A DNA stretch of 64,000 nucleotides from Paralvinella palmiformis (lineage: Eukaryota; Annelida; Polychaeta; Terebellida; Alvinellidae). Positions 1 through 18,129 of this stretch are shown here, piece by piece (positions within the stretch are counted from its first letter, which is position 1; every line of letters begins with the position of its first letter). The stretch spans positions 394,632-458,631 of the forward strand of contig JAODUP010000414.1 of assembly GCA_025642065.1 (NCBI GenBank), read 5' to 3'. Under the pieces are notes generated by a model that worked only from the letters and a program-made list of their open reading frames with translations, searched no databases and was not told the DNA's origin. The position numbers and the translations under genes are program-made.

Positions 1-750
1 CGTGTACGTGTGAATGCAGCTAATCATTCAGCCAATGGTTTTATTCAATACGGGGGTGAACTGATGAACTTCTGAACACTTACTATCGTTTGTTCTGCTC
101 AATATACAGTTATAATAATAATAATATCTTTATTTCGTACTCATGGCACATTCAACATAATAACAAGAACATGTTAGAACACAAATGGGTGATGATGATG
201 ATGATGATTGGTGTTTTACGGCCAATCATCATCACAAATGGACAATGTGTTTCTTTTAAAAACATAACACAAAACTTAACGGCTTATCTATACAAAGATT
301 GGTCAGGAAATATTTACTACCGGTATTCCATAATCAAAAAGCATCAATACAGGATGCATATAGCAGCAGCATACAGTTTGGTACAGATTTCACATGATGG
401 ACAATAGCTTCTTATTCGGGGAAAATCTGGGTTCTACAATAAACTGTATTAACAACCCGTTAAAATGATTCAGCGAAACAAATATCACAATTCTGATGTA
501 AATAGGATATATTCCTGCCAGTGGGAGATGCAGCACATGACAAAATGCCATACTGCCAACAGAGGCTACAGTAATATTTTCATTTTGTAACGTATGATAA
601 AAAAGCGTTATTTGCAAGAAAGTCCTAATAACTAACCATGAGTATAATCATGTAAATTAAATAGATTTTGTTCCGACTTTGTTCTGGTGGACACAATATT
701 CTATTAATTCCGCAGGTTTTAAATCCTATAATCGTTAACCATAGAAAGAA

Positions 751-916
751 GATGATGATGACGATTGGTGTTTTATGGCCAATTTTATGCACAGTCCAAA
801 GGTAATGAAGTAAAGTCAAAGATGAAACACCCTTCAGATATGCCCACGCCGAGGTTCGAATTCAGGTTGTAGCAATCTGCGATCCAACGCGCTACCAGTT
901 AGACCGCGGAGGCGCC
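751..916 (-). mobile_element. SINE-A, tRNA-derived
   Basis: Near full-length copy read on the minus strand: a tRNA-like head (GGCGCCTCCGCGGTCTAACT, B-box GAACCTCGGC-like), a body with GATATGCCCACGCCGAG on the plus strand, and a tail ending in an ATC repeat (GATGATGATG at its left end). Confidence 0.8.
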
Positions 917-1135
917 GAACCATAGAGAGAACAACAATAGCTCTTGGTTCAAGCCTTTATAGGTATCTAATAACTTGTTCACGGAACCAGTGAAGGTAGA
1001 ACATTTGATTTTAGAACCAGGAAAGTCGGATAAGTTGCCATGCACAATATGGCCAAGATGTCTCACTTCGGATACCAAATTGTACAGCACTATCATCACT
1101 GTACACAGAGTCTTGTTGTGTAATGGGAGCACCAC
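899..1135 (-). pseudogene. LINE reverse transcriptase C-terminal relic
   Basis: The minus-strand frame carries VRHLGHIVHGNLSDFPGSKI and then KLLDTYKGLNQELLLF, a degraded form of the (F/V)xYLGHIIxxxLxDDxDI...LF segment that follows the RT catalytic core in several non-LTR clades. No intact catalytic region is present. The 5' start overlaps the end of a SINE-A copy. Confidence 0.45.
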
Positions 1136-1230
1136 ACTTGATACTCATAGTCTTTTTTACATTAAATATAATATTATGTTGTTTACCAAAAGCGTGTACA
1201 AATGAGTGGTTTTGGTAGAAATAAAGTAGG

Positions 1231-1302
1231 AGGATGATGATTGGTGTTTTATGGCCACTTTTGTGTACATGGTAGGCTAAATGGACTGAGCGACCTCTGA
1301 AG
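1231..1302 (-). mobile_element. SINE-A fragment (3' part)
   Basis: Only the tail and 3' body remain (GATGATGATTGGTGTTTTA followed by GGCTAAATGG-type sequence). A smaller tail fragment of the same family lies at 190-232. Confidence 0.7.
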
Positions 1303-1700
1303 AGAAATAATGTATGGGGGGGGGGCAAAAAAACTGGGTCAGATATTGGTAGGCCTCAAGGGCATACAAAGGCACAAGGCGGCATCTCATTGGCATTGGA
1401 AACAAAGTAGCCGGGTCTCTACTTGACTTCTAACAAAACCACTGTAAATACTTAACATATGATTGAGACTTGGACAAATGAGAGTACAGTCATCTGCATA
1501 CCAACGGTCCACAAGAAATTAAGTTACTCCAAAGAATGTTATTTGTAAACTTTATATCGATAGAAAATTGATGAATTATGCTTGAAATTCAGCTTAATCC
1601 AGGTTTAATCTCAAATGGAAGTTTAGCTCAAACCAGGTTTAACTCGGCTTTAATCCAGCAGGTGGATTTAAGCTGCCTATTTGTTAGAGATCAAACCTAC
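1303..1700. other. No gene or recognised element
   Basis: AT-rich sequence with a G run at 1317-1326 and an imperfect GGTTTAA/AGCTTAA-type internal repetition around 1580-1670. The next UPF3 exon was searched for here and not found. Confidence 0.4.
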
Positions 1701-9091
<7,391 letters not shown>

Positions 9092-9179
9092 TGCAATACA
9101 TTACGTTTCATTCAGCCACGAGCCGCAATGGGAATATTTACTCCGTCCTGGTGTGTCCCTTCTTTTTGCGGTGATTTAC

Positions 9180-9440
9180 ATGTATGCCTGATGGTTATTG
9201 TGATTTTAAAACAACACTGCACGACTGTGTTTGGTATCCAACTGGGCTGAGCAATGATTCTTTGCGTTGTCCATTGAAATTGAATTGCATCCACACAACA
9301 ATTTATGGAGAGAAATCATTCCGAGCATCATGCAGCTCCCAGACTGTGGAATTAAGAAGTTACCTAATAATATTAAACTTGCAGCAAATAAAGAAATATT
9401 TTGTAAGGTTCTTGAAATATATTAATTTAAATTATCCTAT
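9180..9440 (+). pseudogene. LINE C-terminal relic
   Basis: With one frameshift the plus strand reads YGEKSF..., AAPRLWN and then LPNNIKLAANKEIFCKVL, the usual end of CR1/Jockey-type RT proteins (YG.RSFS.AAP.LWN.LP). No catalytic motif remains. Confidence 0.5.
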
Positions 9441-9539
9441 TTATAATATATATAAACCGGTTTATTTTTGTATACAATTTGTGTTGTAGCAGAACATTGT
9501 TGGGCAGAACATATTTAATTTTTTCTTCTCATTACTAGT

Positions 9540-10200
9540 ATACCGACTTGATTACTGCGGCTCTCTTCTTTATAACATCGCATCTAAGGATATTCTAAAA
9601 CTGTAGTGTGTTCAGAACTTCAGTGTGTTCATAAGTAACTTCATTGGCTCGATCCCTGTTCAATGTCGCATCATTTTCAAACTCTGTACCAAATCCGGCA
9701 ATGGCTATCGAACTCTTTCTTCCGTAGAACCATCGTATCTATTTTCCATGCTTTCTCTAGCACCCACGCCCAGAGAGCTCCGCTCATCTGGTCTTATTTA
9801 TTGTCTGTTCCCGGGGTTAAAACTCGTGCTGGCACTCGCGTTTTTTTCAGTTGCTGTCCCTACTCTTAGAGCTTATATTCCCTAAACATTTGTTAAGTAT
9901 TCAAATAGCATAATTTCTTTCGGTCACCATTTGAAAACTCACGTTTTCAGACTGGCTTATCCCTTATCCCTCCTAAGTTTCCACGGCATCCGATCATTTG
10001 TTGATGAATTTGGCATTGACCCTCGACTATATGACATTAATTAGCCCATGTACTAGGAGCGCCACTGAGCTCAATTCTTTTCAAGGATAATAATTAGCGC
10101 TATATATAAGTTTGTAATTATTATTAACTATTATCATCATTATTATTATTTTAAATGTATATAGCTCCTTAGATGATTGATGTTTTACGGTGGTCTATAG
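9540..10200 (+). pseudogene. CR1/Jockey-like LINE RT C-terminal relic with 3' tail
   Basis: Frames across this stretch give LDYCGSLLYNIA, then PVQCRIIFKLCTKSGNGYRT, EPSYLF, and a final RFQTGLS. These match the post-catalytic region (LDYCNSLLYG..., HWLPV..RI.FK...PSYL) of CR1/Jockey-type LINEs, with several frameshifts. Downstream is a TTATTATTATT-rich tail. A different lineage from the copy at 12600-14345. Confidence 0.65.
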
Positions 10201-10784
10201 TGACCCAACTATATTCCTCGCAGCCAAGGGTGGCCGAGTGCCTCAGTACAGAATAATAGCTATTTAGACTAGCTGATATAGGGAGCAGTTATATCTGGAC
10301 ACTTCGATCACCTTACAGATGGGGGCGCATTTAAAATTGAGTGTATTCAATCATTTATATATAGTTTAACTGTTGCTTCAAACCAAGCCAATTAATGACT
10401 GTTTATAGTTTGTATATAATCTGATATTAGAACTATAATGCCATATATCTTATCAACATAAACATATTGTTGTGGGACAATTAAAAATATTGAAGAGTCC
10501 ATTCCTTATGGTAGATTATGAACTACATGTGTTATTGGGAAATTTTAGCTGAATAATAAATAAGGTGGCGGAGCAAAGGGGGGGGGGTCTGGTGGCTCAA
10601 TTCGCTCGCAAATGTATTTCTACTACGCCAATATTGGCCCCCGGGCGGCGATACCCCCTGCTCCCCCTCTGGGTGGAACATCTATTCACAACCCCTTCGG
10701 TAATTCAATTTTCTAACACTACAGCCGACAGTCTGATCCTGATATTTTGAGGGTCTACTTACTATTATTTTAATAATCACTAAA

Positions 10785-11026
10785 ATAAAGCCGAAATACC
10801 CTGAGGGTGGTCACTGCCAGAGTGTTTTACGTCCTCCGGGGGTCATTAACGTCCCCCTTTATTTTAAATAATTCAGTGGAGACGGCAGCGCCATTCAACG
10901 TGGTCATCCACCCACGATGTTGTGAGCCGAGAAAATAATCTCTGGAAAAGTTTCGACCTCTTGCTAGGATCAAACCTGTGACCCTTGGCACCAAGAGCCG
11001 GGTGCTTAATCGCTAGGCCACCGAAA
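10785..11026 (-). mobile_element. SINE-B, tRNA-derived, copy 1 of a cluster
   Basis: Read on the minus strand: head GGTGGCCTAGCGATTAAGCA (A-box), GGTCACAGG-type B-box region, then a body whose plus strand reads GGGGGTCATTAACGTCCCCC. First of three copies in about 840 bp. Confidence 0.8.
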
Positions 11027-11049
11027 TTCTCTTTGTCTATTGTTTGTTT

Positions 11050-11180
11050 TGTTGTTCAGGGATAATCCCCAGGCTGTCTACGGAAAGATGGAGCCGAAAT
11101 AGCCTGAGGGTGGTCACTGCCGGAGTGTTTTACGTTCTATGGTTTTTTTAACGTCCCCCTTTATTTTAAATAATCCAGTG
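11050..11180 (-). mobile_element. SINE-B fragment, copy 2 of the cluster
   Basis: Tail and body only: GATAATCCCCAGGCTGTC joined to ACGGAAAGATGGAGCCG with the intervening segment deleted, ending at TTTAAATAATCCAGTG. Confidence 0.75.
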
Positions 11181-11271
11181 ATGATCTGGAAGTTTGTGGT
11201 CTTCCGGGCGGAGATGACCTTTAAGTATTCTTCGGTGCTTCGGGTAGGCTGGGCAATTGAGCAGATAATGG

Positions 11272-11622
11272 CTTTGTTGTTCTGGGAGAATCCCCAGGCT
11301 GTCGCTTATTCGGCAAAGCCTCTATGTTTGAGTGATTGAGAAACCCCCCCCCCACTCACAGGGGAGCAGTACGGAAAGATGGAGCCGAAATACCCTGAGC
11401 GTGGTCACTGCCAGAGTGTTTTACGTCCTCAGGGGGTCATTAACGTCCCCCTTTATTTTAAATAATCCAGTGGAGACGGCAGCGCCATTTAACGTGGTCA
11501 ACCACCCACGATGTAGTGAGCCGAGAAATTAATCCCTGGAAAAGTTTCGACCTCTTACGAGGTTCGAACCTGTGACCGTTGGCACCAAGTGCCGGGTGCT
11601 TAACCGCTAGGCCACCGGAGCT
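11272..11622 (-). mobile_element. SINE-B full-length copy
   Basis: Contains all parts of the family: tail GGAGAATCCCCAGGCTGTCG, C-run plus ACTCACAGGGGAGC, body GGTCACTGCCAGAGTG, and the tRNA-like head ending GGCCACCGGAGC. Best reference copy here together with 30778 and 58084. Confidence 0.85.
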
Positions 11623-11984
11623 CACTCGCAGATAATGTACCGGACCGTACACTTGTTGACAGTGCCGGCATAATGTTTGGGGTGACAGCCGGGGAAGTTT
11701 CTTGTGTAAGCCCAGAAACGCAGTCTTCTGTCCTGGGTGTCGGCCAATCTTTTGTTGAGGATATTATGTCCAACTACAGTGGTCTTATTTATGCACATGA
11801 TAATTTGTCAGTTTATTTGTTCTATAATCACGAAAGGAAATGTGTTGAAACACTGCTTCAGATGTTGCCGCTATCATGAGTCATATAAACAGGCATTTCA
11901 GATTAACTCGTGTTGTTTTCACACAGATAAGCTCAAGTTAGTTACACAGTCAGCAATCGTGTTTGGCTTCTCTGTGACACCGTC

Positions 11985-12235
11985 GTAATCGATTACATTC
12001 AGAATGGGAGCAGGGGAGCAGTACGGAAAGATGGAGCCGAAATACCCTGAGCGTTGTCACTGCCAGAGTGTTTTACGTCCTCAGGGGGTCATTAACGTCC
12101 CCCTTTATTTTAAATAATCCAGTGGAGACGGCAGCGCCATTTAACGTGGTCAACCACCCACGATGTAGTGAGCCGAGAAATGAATGTAATCGTAATCATA
12201 GTATTATCAAGTAATCGTAATCAATTACCACGCAC
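11985..12235. mobile_element. TAATCG-word hAT-like element interrupted by SINE-B
   Basis: GTAATCGATTACATTCAGAA and AATGTAATCGTAATCAT flank a partial SINE-B (12003-12179). The uninterrupted equivalent is at 21315-21385 (CAGAATGAATGTAATC), so this pair shows filled and empty states of one insertion. Confidence 0.6.
12003..12179 (-). mobile_element. SINE-B partial, inserted in a hAT-like element
   Basis: From GGAGCAGGGGAGCAGTACGG to GTGAGCCGAGAAAT; lacks both the tRNA-like head and the far tail. Bordered by GAATG on each side. Confidence 0.75.
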
Positions 12236-12559
12236 GCACGCCCCCCCCTACATATATATATATTCGTGTGTGTAAATAAATATGTACATCTATCGCTATA
12301 GCGCAGAGTGCAAAGTACCTTCACTATACACACCAACGCGCACATGGTATCTCTGTGGATGAATCAATCATAGCCACAGCATTGTCAATAAGACCCGCAT
12401 TTCAATCTGCTGATTGCGGATATAGTCAAAGATTTTGTTCATGAGTATATGTCACCCAACATAAACTGTTCGCCACTACTATAGGCGATTGGCCCGAAAT
12501 ATAGCGGTTGATGCCACCCACCATTGACTCTACCTGAACACCCAACTGAGATCAACTTA

Positions 12560-14345
12560 ATTTGTGTTTGATGATGACCAAATTCCTATCTCCGTAACTA
12601 CACCCATCTAGATTATGCCAGCGGACACCTCATCTTTGCCACACACTATCAGTTATACTGCTGTTACAGAAGACCAAAAAGGGCACCTCCGTCGTCTAGC
12701 GATAGCGTGTTGGACCATAGATCACTACCACCCATGCTCGAATCTCGGCGTAGGTATATCTGAAGGTTGTTTCATCTTTCACTACGCTTCATTACATTTG
12801 GAGGTCGCCCGGCCCGTTTAGTCTGACCATGTGTACAAAAGTGCCCGTAAAACATCAATCATCATCATCACCATCATTATCATTACAGAAGACCAAAACG
12901 CTTTCTTTCAAAAAGGCCAATATTAGACCACTGCTGAAGAAGCCAAATCTGGATAAAGAGGAATTGAAAAATTAGCGCCCAGTGTCTAATCTGCCTTTAT
13001 TGTCGAAGATCCTGGAGAAGCTGGTTGCTAAGCGGTTGGAGACCCATTTGAGTTGTCACAGACTGCACGATAATCTTCAGTCAGCTTACCGTACCGGTCA
13101 CTCTACAGAGACCGCGCTCCTGACATTGCTGAAGCTTTAGATAGGAAGTGTATGGCGGCATTAGTTCTGCTTGACTTATCTGCTGCTTTCGATGTCATAT
13201 ATCACAAGATCCTTCAAACACTCCTTGAGCATTGGTTTGGAGTAACCGGAAGTGCCACCTCCTGGATCAAATCTTATCTGAGTGACAGATCTCAGTGTGT
13301 TGCCATAGGGATGACAACTTCTGAAGGTAAGTGCCTGAATTTTGGGGTGCCACAAGGATCGGTACTTGGACCACGTAAGTACTGTTTGTATTCAAAACCA
13401 ATTGGTGTGATATGTAGCCGACATCATTTGCTCTATCACTGTTATGCAGATGATACCCAGGTTTATATGGCGATCATGCCCAAAACAACTTGGTCTGACG
13501 TTGCAAAGAAATTGGAATTTTGTTTGGCTGATATCGGTACTTGGAATTACGGCTTCAGGTAGGTAATAATACTGTTTCTGTAGCATCATCAGTGAAGAAC
13601 TTAGGAGTATATTTTAATACATCCCTGACTGTGGAGAGGCAAATAAATGCAATATCCAAAGCCTGTTATTACCAAATTCGTAATTTTGGTAATATCAGGC
13701 GGTACATCACATTGGATGCTTGCAAAACACTGGCACACGCCCTGATAACATCTCGGCTAGATTACGGCAACGCTTTCCTTTATGGTCTTCCAAGCACACT
13801 GATGGCACGGCTACAGAAAGTACAGAATTCTTCTGACAGGTTAGTCACTCGCACACATGAAAGAGAACATATAACACCGGTCTTGAACTCCCTGCATTGG
13901 CTTCCGGTTATAAATAGGTCGCAGTACAAGATTTTGATGTACACTTTTAAGACACTTCAAGGGATTCCCCCTCAGTACTTAGAGGAACTTGTCGTTCCGT
14001 ATCAGCCGACAATGTCTCTACGGTCTGAGTCTGGAGCATTCTTAGCCTTACCAACAACACGTGGAGTGACATACGGTAATAGATGTTTCAGAAAGGCAGC
14101 TGCAACCTTATGGAATAATCTTCCAGTAACCATCAGAAAGTGCAAGACCTTTTGATACATTCAAAAATAAAATAAAAACTAATCTTTTGGTTTCAGCTTT
14201 TCCTAGCTGAATATATGATGTATTTGGCTGGAAAGAATGAAGTATTTTTAAAGATGTAAATCTGTTACATCCATAGAATTATTTATTGTCAAGTGCCTTA
14301 TAGTAACCTTCTTACAGATTATATAGGGTGCTATATAAATTTTGT
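12560..14345 (+). pseudogene. CR1/Jockey-like LINE, RT domain, broken copy
   Basis: The plus-strand frames give KKANIRPLLKKP, RPVSNLPLLSKILEKLV, YRTGHSTETALL, VLLDLSAAFDVI, GVPQGSVLG and CYADDTQVYM (YADD catalytic motif), then the LDYGNA...HWLPV...LWNNLP end. Damage includes a stop after EELKN, a gap in the AFD upstream region, and deletion of about 150 bp between DIGTW and the ELRLQVGNN segment, compared with the copy at 62510-63835. It ends in a TATTATTATT tail. Non-functional. Confidence 0.88.
12680..12882 (+). mobile_element. SINE-A inserted in the LINE, 16-bp target-site duplication
   Basis: Head GGGCACCTCCGTCGTCTAGC to an ATC/ATT tail. Flanked by perfect direct repeats TTACAGAAGACCAAAA at 12664-12679 and 12883-12898, showing target-primed retrotransposition into the older LINE copy. 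Confidence 0.92.
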
Positions 14346-14407
14346 ATATTATTATTACGTAGAGGCAACCTTCAGGACATTTCGACGAGGTAGAGCCCTG
14401 CAACCAA

Positions 14408-14806
14408 ACAGTTATGGGTGTAGGACAGTTGCTCAGCAGGATAGTTGTTCACCGGATAGTTGCTCACCCGAACAGTTGCTCACCTGAACCCTTGCTCACC
14501 AAGCAAATGAAAAAGTGGACACTTGTTCACCAGTGAATTTTTAATGAGAGAAAAATTCACATAATTATATTGATCAAATCAAATAAAATAATCTCTGAAC
14601 TTACTTTAATTCCCCAATAATTGGTAATATTCATCTCAATAATTATATAGGTAATAGGATACTAAGAAACATATTTCTGAATTAAAAATCATTTCTCATA
14701 AAAAAATCACTGGTGAGCAAGTATCCACTTTCTCATATCCTTGTTTAGCAAGTGTCCAGGTGAGTAACTGTCCGGTGAGCAACTGTCCGTACTCCACAGT
14801 TATTAC
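14408..14806. mobile_element. Fold-back MITE with GGACAGTTGCTCACC subrepeats
   Basis: The left arm holds ACAGTTATGGGTGTAGGACA and serial (GGA)CAGTTGCTCACC units, then ACTTGTTCACCAGTGA. The right arm is the inverted copy, ending GTGAGCAACTGTCCGTACTC and CACAGTTAT. The arms are about 130-150 bp with an AT-rich centre near 14600. No coding capacity. Confidence 0.75.
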
Positions 14807-14826
14807 CCCTCGCCATATGTATAATA

Positions 14827-14949
14827 ATGAGTAGGCGTCGCAATGGAGAGTCTCTTGGTGTCATCCAACCGATTAAGAACTTGGCTGAACGAGCAAGACT
14901 TCAGAGATTTGTGTTAGATTTCGAAGATGGTGTGAGGAGCTACAGCTAG
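14827..14949 (+). CDS. Short ORF, possible first exon of the plus-strand gene
   Basis: ATG ORF of 40 codons, MSRRRNGESLGVIQPIKNLA then ERARLQRFVLDFEDG, with a possible donor GTGAGG at 14932 in phase 0, compatible with the exon at 19833. It starts only about 20 bases after the end of a fold-back MITE, which weakens the case. No family recognised. It could equally be chance or repeat-derived coding. Confidence 0.25.
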   Translation: MSRRRNGESLGVIQPIKNLAERARLQRFVLDFEDGVRSYS

Positions 14950-15467
14950 GGCCGGCCTTCAACGCTGTGTGTCACGATGTTCAGCGAAAGGGTCGGCGCC
15001 TTTCACTCTGCACAAGCCTTTTGGTGCCACATGCAGGAAGAAAGCTTGCAAACTTCATACACTACCGACGACGTACGGGTCATACAAGTTCCTTGGCAAA
15101 GTGATGGCAATGCATATTCCAGTCTACCTCATATATGTACCTGCGATATTTCAGTCTTGTTCCGGTGTCATCCTCTTAAAACTTCACATATTTTCACAGT
15201 ATATGGATAGCAAGTACATTAATTATGACCCCTTTCTTCACCGAGTATTTATCATATCAGGACCAACTATCATAATGACATAAATAGCGATTTTATTAGA
15301 CGCTAAAACATTGCAATACGTGGATATTTTAATTAAGCGTAGGTAGAAATTCAGATCCTCGATCGAGCTTATGAATATTCGGTTCTGTTTATTTTCACTC
15401 GACAAATCCCGCTGGGGGGAGGGCGGTATAATGACGCCATCGACATGTTTATAGGTGTAATTCAGCT

Positions 15468-15631
15468 CAGTATGTGTGTATAAAACGTCATCACTCATGC
15501 AGTATGTGTGTGTATAAAACGTCACCACTCATGCAGTATGTGTGTGTATAACACGTCATCACTCATGCAGTATGTGTGTGTATAAACGTCATCACTCATG
15601 CAGTATGTGCGTATAAAACGTCATCACTCAT
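15468..15631. repeat. 34-bp tandem repeat, five units
   Basis: Units start CAGTATGTGTGTGTATAAAA and continue CGTCATCACTCATG; starts near 15468, 15500, 15534, 15568 and 15601. Each unit holds a TATAAAA-like string next to ACGTCA. It ends beside a long AT run (15649-15694). Confidence 0.9.
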
Positions 15632-15644
15632 CATATTGCGTATA

Positions 15645-15648
<4 letters not shown>

Positions 15649-15694
<46 letters not shown>
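15649..15694. repeat. (AT)n microsatellite
   Basis: Uninterrupted AT alternation directly after the 34-bp tandem array. Confidence 0.9.
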
Positions 15695-15697
<3 letters not shown>

Positions 15698-16075
15698 GGC
15701 CAGTTCAAAGTGATCTGTATATATACAAACTTTCTATTTTGTTTCTACTCACAATTAATATGCTTAATGTTTTAATGACTTGCAAGATATACTTGATAGG
15801 GTAACTATAATGATGTTGTTAATAGCAGTCATTAGTGTTAGAATCATCTGGGGAAAAATATTGGCCACCAAAGAATTCCTTTAAGCTGTATTCCCAAAAC
15901 ATTTATCGTCGCACGTGCATGCATGCATGGTGACAAAGATTAAATAAGACAGTTGCACCTGCGTTATAGTATCATATATGACAGGCAACGTCAAATGGGG
16001 GAGACGCATATGGTCTGTAATTTACAGCTTCCTCACGGAGACTAAATCTAAATAAATTTAGAATTTAGAATATAT

Positions 16076-16205
16076 GGCATGTTCGGTGGAGAAAACCTTG
16101 CCAGTTGCCTGGTTGGATGGAAAACTCCTCCTACTATAGTGCCACGGCCGAGGCGAGAACCTGCGACCTCCCGCACAGAATGACCATACAACCATAGGTA
16201 AATAG
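16076..16205 (-). mobile_element. SINE-C, tRNA-derived
   Basis: Reverse complement of the copy at 31196: shared blocks GAGAAAACC.TGCCAGT, CTCCTCCTACTATAGTGCC and CGACCTCC.GCACAG. The GCGAGAACCTGCGACC portion is a B-box-like segment. Confidence 0.65.
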
Positions 16206-16619
16206 TGTCACGCTCTACACATAAGGCCCAAAAATATAATTTAGTACCAAAATGACAATTTTCAGAGAAAATATAAATATTATCGTTCTAATAATGTTTC
16301 AAAATGGCTTGCTTGAGTGTGTGAAATGGTACTTGTGAGAATGGTGCGAAACAAATGCCGTAATTCTAAAAAGGAGTATTTTACCGTTTTTTAGCATCGG
16401 TCTAGACAAATGATGGGAATTAGTAAGGCCTTAGTGGCGACCTTCATTTGGGGTTTGTTGCGGTGTGAGATTTATTAAAAATGTGGTATGAAATATTACC
16501 GAGTTTAGCGATAGTGTGGGTTTTCATAGCATTGCCACCATATGGAGCACTGGCAACTAACTACCTGTTTTTAATAATAAAAAGGTATGTACTATTACTG
16601 AACGATGACAGCTTTTTAT

Positions 16620-16975
16620 TCATATCTGGATAGTAGACTAGTCCTAGAATAGATCAGTAGATGATGATGATCTATTTTAGACTCCTAGTCCTAGTGGCTA
16701 GTCTGACTAGTTACTAAATCTACTGACACTAGGCTAGTGTCAGTATTGACTACCAGACTCTAGTCTAGATCTGTAAAGTAATAAACTCTACTGTCTAGGC
16801 CTAGCCCTGGGCCTGGCTACTAGGGCTAGGGTCCGATTCTAGTCTAGACTCTACTGTCTAGTCTACATTACTAGTCTAGTTATTAGACTACAGTCACTAT
16901 TTGCTAGTCTATTCACTGTTGGGTCTATAATATAAAAGTGTCAGTCTAGACTCTCGTCAGAGTTGGTTAGGAGTA
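16620..16975. repeat. CTAG-rich low-complexity tract
   Basis: Dozens of CTAG tetramers in about 350 bp, arranged as overlapping near-palindromes (TAGTCTAGACT, ACTAGTCTAG, GGCCTAGCCCTGGGCCTGGC). No reading frame and no regular unit length. Flanks are ordinary AT-rich DNA. Confidence 0.75.
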
Positions 16976-17819
16976 CACAGTTAGGCTGCCACTAGAAATG
17001 ATCAGATAGACATGTTAATGAAATATTTCCACTATACTAGTCTAGTGTATGATAATGATTCTATCACCAATTAACCATTGCAATGAACTGATATAATTAT
17101 TCTAGATAGAAAATGACAAATCACGAAGGATTCAGTTTGATGAAATTTAAAGTATATACCTCCAAGATTATTTCGGGCGCCTCTGTGGTCTATTGAGAGT
17201 AATCTGAAATAGACTTGAGTTAATTAACCTATCAACCAGGAAATTTTTTTTTTAAATTAGTTTAATAATTAACTTTAATCAAAGGAAATTTAAATAAAAT
17301 TGCTCTATATCTCTGGAAATATACAGTACCATAACAGAATGATAAATGGTACAAAACTAAAATACTTATTAGGTCAGTTAACTACATGTAAAATGATCCA
17401 TTAACCAATAAGACCTTTAGAATAAATATACCCCCGTATTATAGTCACATAGTATTATGTGTAGACATCTTTCATATCACTTCCATCAAAACAACGAAAA
17501 TAATCAACTGAATGAAACTTGACAGGGAACTGAAATAATGATAACACCAATCAAGTGATTGATTAATTAATGAGGAAACTTGCTGAAGAGTTCACTAGAT
17601 GGCACCACTACACAACTAGGTTCCAGTTAACCGTTCTTAAACTGGGGAGTGTAGGAATTTGTAGGAGTTTATTCCAAATTATAATATATATATATATATA
17701 TATATAGGACTAATAGATCAGTAATATGCTCTGTCCACTTAGGGTAAAAGAATATAATTGATTAAGTAAAAGTAATACATATACAGATTTCTAGACTAGC
17801 ATATGCATGACATACAGAA

Positions 17820-18125
17820 CAGGGTTCCCACACACCCTGGAAAATAACAAATTAATATTCCTGCTCTTTCCAGCTAAGACTTCATTATTCATATTGACTT
17901 ATAGGGGATTTTTTAGCATAGGTTTCAATGGATTAAATAAATGATTTTAAAATTAAACTTTAGGTGAATGTAAATTGATTTTAATGGAGATTTTTTAAAT
18001 ATTTAATGTTGAGTTTTGGAAATATTATTGTTACTTGTACCTGGAAACCAATCTTATAATATGTATCACCTGTATATTATTAAATAATAAAGGTTATTAC
18101 ATTAACAGTAACACCCTTGACATTT
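17820..18125 (+). mobile_element. DNA transposon fragment, CAGGGTTCCCACA terminus (H5 type)
   Basis: Begins CAGGGTTCCCACACACCCTG, a hAT-like terminus also seen inverted at 45990. Its interior (17930-18125) is repeated in inverse orientation at 21415-21550 plus 23030-23130, where it is split by another element. Confidence 0.55.
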
Positions 18126-18129
18126 ACAT

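Noticed and set aside
9625..9885. 86-codon plus-strand ORF as an independent gene
   Set aside because: It is the frameshifted C-terminal part of a LINE reverse transcriptase.
11673..11988. Two overlapping plus-strand ORFs after the SINE-B cluster
   Set aside because: No motif, no splice context, and both lie between repeat insertions.
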